Shown here piece by piece: positions 61,387 to 64,000 of a stretch of DNA of 64,000 nucleotides (its first letter is position 1; every line of letters begins with the position of its first letter). Below the pieces are notes generated by a model. It saw nothing but the letters and a program-made list of their open reading frames with translations. It did no database searches and was not told the DNA's origin. The position numbers and the translations under genes were made by a program. Source of the stretch: Mucilaginibacter agri (GTDB lineage: Bacteria > Bacteroidota > Bacteroidia > Sphingobacteriales > Sphingobacteriaceae); assembly GCF_009928685.1 (NCBI RefSeq), contig NZ_WWEO01000045.1:372001-436000 (forward strand), in the 5' to 3' direction.

Positions 61387-61851
61387 TTAGTCTATTACTC
61401 GCTTAAGGGCCATTATATAACCCATGTGCAGGCCTTCGTGAAAGGGCAAAAAGGCGACGGCCTCGTCTATACTGCTGATATCCATCCCATAACGGGTTGA
61501 CCACGCTGGATAGTTTGCGAAACTTTCTTTATTCTCGTTAACGTCTGCCTCTAATTGATCAACGGTTGACAAAAGCAAAGTTTTGATCTCTTCAACGCCA
61601 GCTTCATCAACATCCTGTTCGGGTTTCGTTCCGGATTTATAAGCGTCGAAAAAAGCTTCATCAATTACTATAGGCAAGCCGGCGCGCTTATAACAAACAC
61701 CTTGTAGTGTAGCGGCCAGGTGAGCCACATTCCAGATGATATTATTGTTAAATCCTTCGGGCACCTGGTTAAGCTGTTCTATAGAAAGATCTTTGATAAT
61801 ATCCAATACAGTTTGGCGGGTTTTACGAATAATTTGGATAGGGTATTTCAT
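61387..61851 (-). CDS. DinB-family protein
   Basis: 154 residues, four-helix DinB/YfiT-like fold: WNVAHLAATLQGV with the first metal-type His and FHEGLHMGYIM with the other two His. Many members are thiol S-transferases (bacillithiol or mycothiol type); substrate unknown here. Its stop lies 3 bases from the CAP gene stop on the other strand. Confidence 0.88.
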   Translation of the reverse strand: MKYPIQIIRKTRQTVLDIIKDLSIEQLNQVPEGFNNNIIWNVAHLAATLQGVCYKRAGLPIVIDEAFFDAYKSGTKPEQDVDEAGVEEIKTLLLSTVDQLEADVNENKESFANYPAWSTRYGMDISSIDEAVAFLPFHEGLHMGYIMALKRVID

Positions 61852-61898
61852 ACGGTAAATGTAATAAGCTTTACATAAAATGCCATCGTTACCGCACC

Positions 61899-62291
61899 TT
61901 AATCTTCACCTAAATGATATGCTAACTGCATATAACTTAATACTTCATCGTTAAGATCTTCTATAAAATTCATGCGGAAATGATGGTTGAATTGATTGAC
62001 ATCACCGGGCACCTGAGCCATTTTTATAAAGCACGTATTATCGGGATATAACTGCTTAAACGGAAAAACTACATGAATAAAGTTCTTGCCCAATTGCGTT
62101 ATCCAGGCAATGCGTTTGTTTGAGTTTGAGATCCCGATCATGGTTTTTGTAGGCCCCAATTCGACATCATTTCCCAGTTTCTTAAATTCCGAAACAAAAT
62201 GATGGAACAACATTAAAGTATGCTCCGATTTTCCCGCCAAAAAATCGTCTATCGTTTTAGGTGCCTCATCCATAGGTTTGCCAGTAGCCAT
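61899..62291 (-). CDS. DUF5655-like protein
   Basis: 130 residues. TIDDFLAGKSEHTLMLFHHF, TKTMIGISNSNKRIAWITQLGKNFIHVVFPF and an acidic C-terminus fit the DUF5655-like group as I recall it. No signal peptide or membrane segment. Function unknown. It is 48 bases upstream of the DinB gene on the same strand, possibly co-transcribed. Confidence 0.7.
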   Translation of the reverse strand: MATGKPMDEAPKTIDDFLAGKSEHTLMLFHHFVSEFKKLGNDVELGPTKTMIGISNSNKRIAWITQLGKNFIHVVFPFKQLYPDNTCFIKMAQVPGDVNQFNHHFRMNFIEDLNDEVLSYMQLAYHLGED

Positions 62292-62447
62292 GTTTCAAAG
62301 TTTACCAATCTAAATTAGGTTTAATAAATCAACGCGCAAATACCCTTCCTGTGTCAGATTACTTAATTTAACACAGCTTTGTGCACCTAAATAGTTATTT
62401 TAGTCACATCCCCCTGTTATTCTAATTTAAAACATCTAACCATCTGC

Positions 62448-63308
62448 ATGAAAGTTAAAGCCGAAATTAAAAATTTTGTATCTATCGCATTGGGCATTCT
62501 GTCCGCCAGTATCGGGTTGAAGAGTTTCCTGTTATCCAGTAAATTTATCGACGGTGGCGCTACGGGTATTTCAATGCTTATTGCCGAAACCACTCACCTA
62601 CCTATCTCCGTACTCATATTTGTAATCAATGCACCGTTTCTATACATGGGATATCGACGGTTAGGCCTACTGTTTGCCATTAAAAGCGCCATAGCTATTG
62701 GGGGGCTTGCGCTTTGCCTCGCCTTTGTACACTTCCCCGATGTTACGCCAGATAAGTTACTTACCGCTGTATTTGGTGGTTTCTTTATCGGCGTGGGTTC
62801 GGGTTTGGCTATGCGTGCGGGTGCAGTATTAGATGGGACTGAAATCGCCGCTGTATTGGTAAGTAAACGCGCTCAGTTTCTAAGCGTAAGCGATGTAGTA
62901 TTGCTATTGAACGTAATTATATTCGCCACTGCGGCTTTGTTTTTAGGTATCGAATCTGCACTTTACTCGATCCTGACCTATGTTGCAGCCTCTAAGATGA
63001 TAGATTTTATATTGAACGGATTTGAACAATATACAAGCATTACAGTGGTATCAACCAAAAGTGATGTTATCCGCAGGGTAATTACACAGAAGTTAGGTCG
63101 CGGAGTAACTATATACCAGGGCAAGAGTGGTTATGGAAAAGACGGACAGATCAACGATCCTCGTGACATTATCTTCACCGTGGCTACACGCCTCGAGATT
63201 CCGTCTATTAAACAAGCTATTTTGCAAATTGATCCTTCGGCCTTTATTGTACAACAAAGTATTGATGATACTACAGGTGGTCTATTAAAGCGAAAAGGTA
63301 TCCACTAA
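62448..63308 (+). CDS. YitT-family (DUF161/DUF2179) membrane protein
   Basis: 286 residues. Five or six N-terminal helices (about 8-195) with GGATGISMLIA and GSGLAMRAGAVLDGTEIAAVLVSKR, then a C-terminal DUF2179 domain (about 200-275: TSITVVSTKSDVIRRVITQKLGRGVTIYQGKSGYG...ILQIDPSAFI). Family role unknown, perhaps a transporter or regulator of uptake. Confidence 0.93.
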   Translation: MKVKAEIKNFVSIALGILSASIGLKSFLLSSKFIDGGATGISMLIAETTHLPISVLIFVINAPFLYMGYRRLGLLFAIKSAIAIGGLALCLAFVHFPDVTPDKLLTAVFGGFFIGVGSGLAMRAGAVLDGTEIAAVLVSKRAQFLSVSDVVLLLNVIIFATAALFLGIESALYSILTYVAASKMIDFILNGFEQYTSITVVSTKSDVIRRVITQKLGRGVTIYQGKSGYGKDGQINDPRDIIFTVATRLEIPSIKQAILQIDPSAFIVQQSIDDTTGGLLKRKGIH

Positions 63309-63401
63309 GCCTTGTATGCAACATTTGTATGACATAAGAAAAGCACGTTAAACTAAGGATTATCTTCATGGTCAATAGGGAAACCCCTTACCCCTATTAA
63401 A

Positions 63402-64000
63402 ATGACCAGAATTCTACTATTCCTTGTTCTAACCGTGCTTTTCATCGGTCGTGCATCAGCGCAGCAAACCCGTGTAGTAACTGGTACAGTGATTGATTCT
63501 GCCGGTTTTGTTCCGGGTGTAAACGTTAAGTTGATATCCGATAAGGATAGCATCATTGTTGCAACGTCTGCAAAAGGAGCATTTGCTTTTCCTACCGTTA
63601 TCGGTAAGAATTTCAAACTCACGGTTTATGGCCTAGGTTATCAAACATTTATTCGTCGTTATGTGATGGATAGTGACACAAGGCCGGTTGTCCTAGCGCC
63701 CATCAAACTATCTATCGAAAGTAAAATGCTGAAGACGGTGAATATTACAGCCGTTAACCCGATTACTATTAAAGAAGATACCGTTGAATACAAGGCTAGT
63801 GCCTATAAAGTACGTGAAGGTTCGCCGGTAGAAGATCTATTGAAAAAGCTGCCGGGCGTTACCGTTGATAAAGACGGCAATGTAACAGCACACGGCAAGC
63901 AGGTAACCAAAGTACGGGTTAATGGTAAAGATTATTTTACCGGTGATGTGCAAACCGCCACGCAAAACTTACCCGCTGATATTGTCGACAACATCCAGGT
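63402..64000 (+). CDS. Outer-membrane receptor with carboxypeptidase-regulatory-like domain, N-terminal part
   Basis: Runs off the window end; 199 codons seen from the ATG at 63402. Signal peptide about 1-20 (ASA-Q). CarboxypepD_reg-like domain (about 24-105: VVTGTVIDSAGFVPGVNVKLIS). Then a linker and the plug-like start VEDLLKKLPGVTVDKDGNVTAHG, KQVTKVRVNGKDYFTGD and LPADIVDNIQV, as in the TonB-dependent receptor-like outer-membrane barrel family of Bacteroidota. No SusD or extracytoplasmic sigma gene is visible in this window. Confidence 0.88.
   Translation, partial: MTRILLFLVLTVLFIGRASAQQTRVVTGTVIDSAGFVPGVNVKLISDKDSIIVATSAKGAFAFPTVIGKNFKLTVYGLGYQTFIRRYVMDSDTRPVVLAPIKLSIESKMLKTVNITAVNPITIKEDTVEYKASAYKVREGSPVEDLLKKLPGVTVDKDGNVTAHGKQVTKVRVNGKDYFTGDVQTATQNLPADIVDNIQ

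Overview
The window looks like chromosome of a Bacteroidota member of the Sphingobacteriaceae type (Pedobacter/Mucilaginibacter-like). The basis is about 42% G+C by eye, Bacteroidota-type lipoproteins and surface proteins (DUF4369-TlpA, DUF5686, WXXGXW, GH92, TonB-type receptor), gatB-dependent tRNA amidation, weak Shine-Dalgarno leaders with some TTG starts, and a complete-looking sphingolipid locus. No phage, transposase, CRISPR array, rRNA or tRNA gene was seen. The genus is an inference.

Layout. 1-4.1 kb: tail of a heavy-metal RND pump, a secreted GH92 mannosidase and an orphan tape-measure C-terminal domain of contractile injection systems. 4.1-13.6 kb: PPK2, a class A penicillin-binding protein, a protease/propeller/barrel surface protein, a fasciclin protein, a lipoprotein MsrB, a GIY-YIG protein divergent from a LexA-like repressor, and a Spy-like protein. 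13.6-16.7 kb: bioF-bioD, a 3-hydroxyacyl-CoA dehydrogenase and a small lipoprotein. 16.7-22.9 kb: an arginine block with argS, an arginine deiminase-family enzyme, a citrulline hydrolase-like enzyme and arginine decarboxylase. 23-32.8 kb: housekeeping genes (RluA-type pseudouridine synthase, histone H1-like protein, orphan response regulator, gatB with a TlpA-like lipoprotein, alaS, MerR). 32.9-42.9 kb: comEC, a DUF4412-like protein, an LTA-synthase-like enzyme, the minus-strand operon CDF-NUDIX-bioA-diiron protein, aspartate aminotransferase and an outer-membrane barrel. 43.2-49 kb: a tolC-MFP-RND multidrug efflux operon.

49.3-59.8 kb is the most notable region. Serine palmitoyltransferase, a GNAT acyltransferase and an NAD-dependent reductase are joined by 4-bp ATGA overlaps. 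They are followed by myo-inositol-phosphate synthase, a DUF5686 outer-membrane protein, a CDP-alcohol phosphatidyltransferase, a DUF4833 exported protein, a fatty-acid-2-hydroxylase-like enzyme and an AUR1-like PAP2 enzyme. Together these could make ceramide, make inositol phosphate, form phosphatidylinositol(-phosphate), hydroxylate the lipid and transfer the inositol-phosphate head group to ceramide. The cluster also holds two little-understood envelope proteins.

60-64 kb: a TPR protein whose membrane anchor lies in the -1 frame behind an A AAA AAG slippery heptamer, a CAP-domain protein, DinB-like and DUF5655-like proteins, a YitT-family membrane protein and the start of an outer-membrane receptor. 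Intergenic DNA carries clear hairpin terminators, two REP-like inverted repeats (3' of argS and of alaS) and short heptamer-type repeats, one of them inside bioA.
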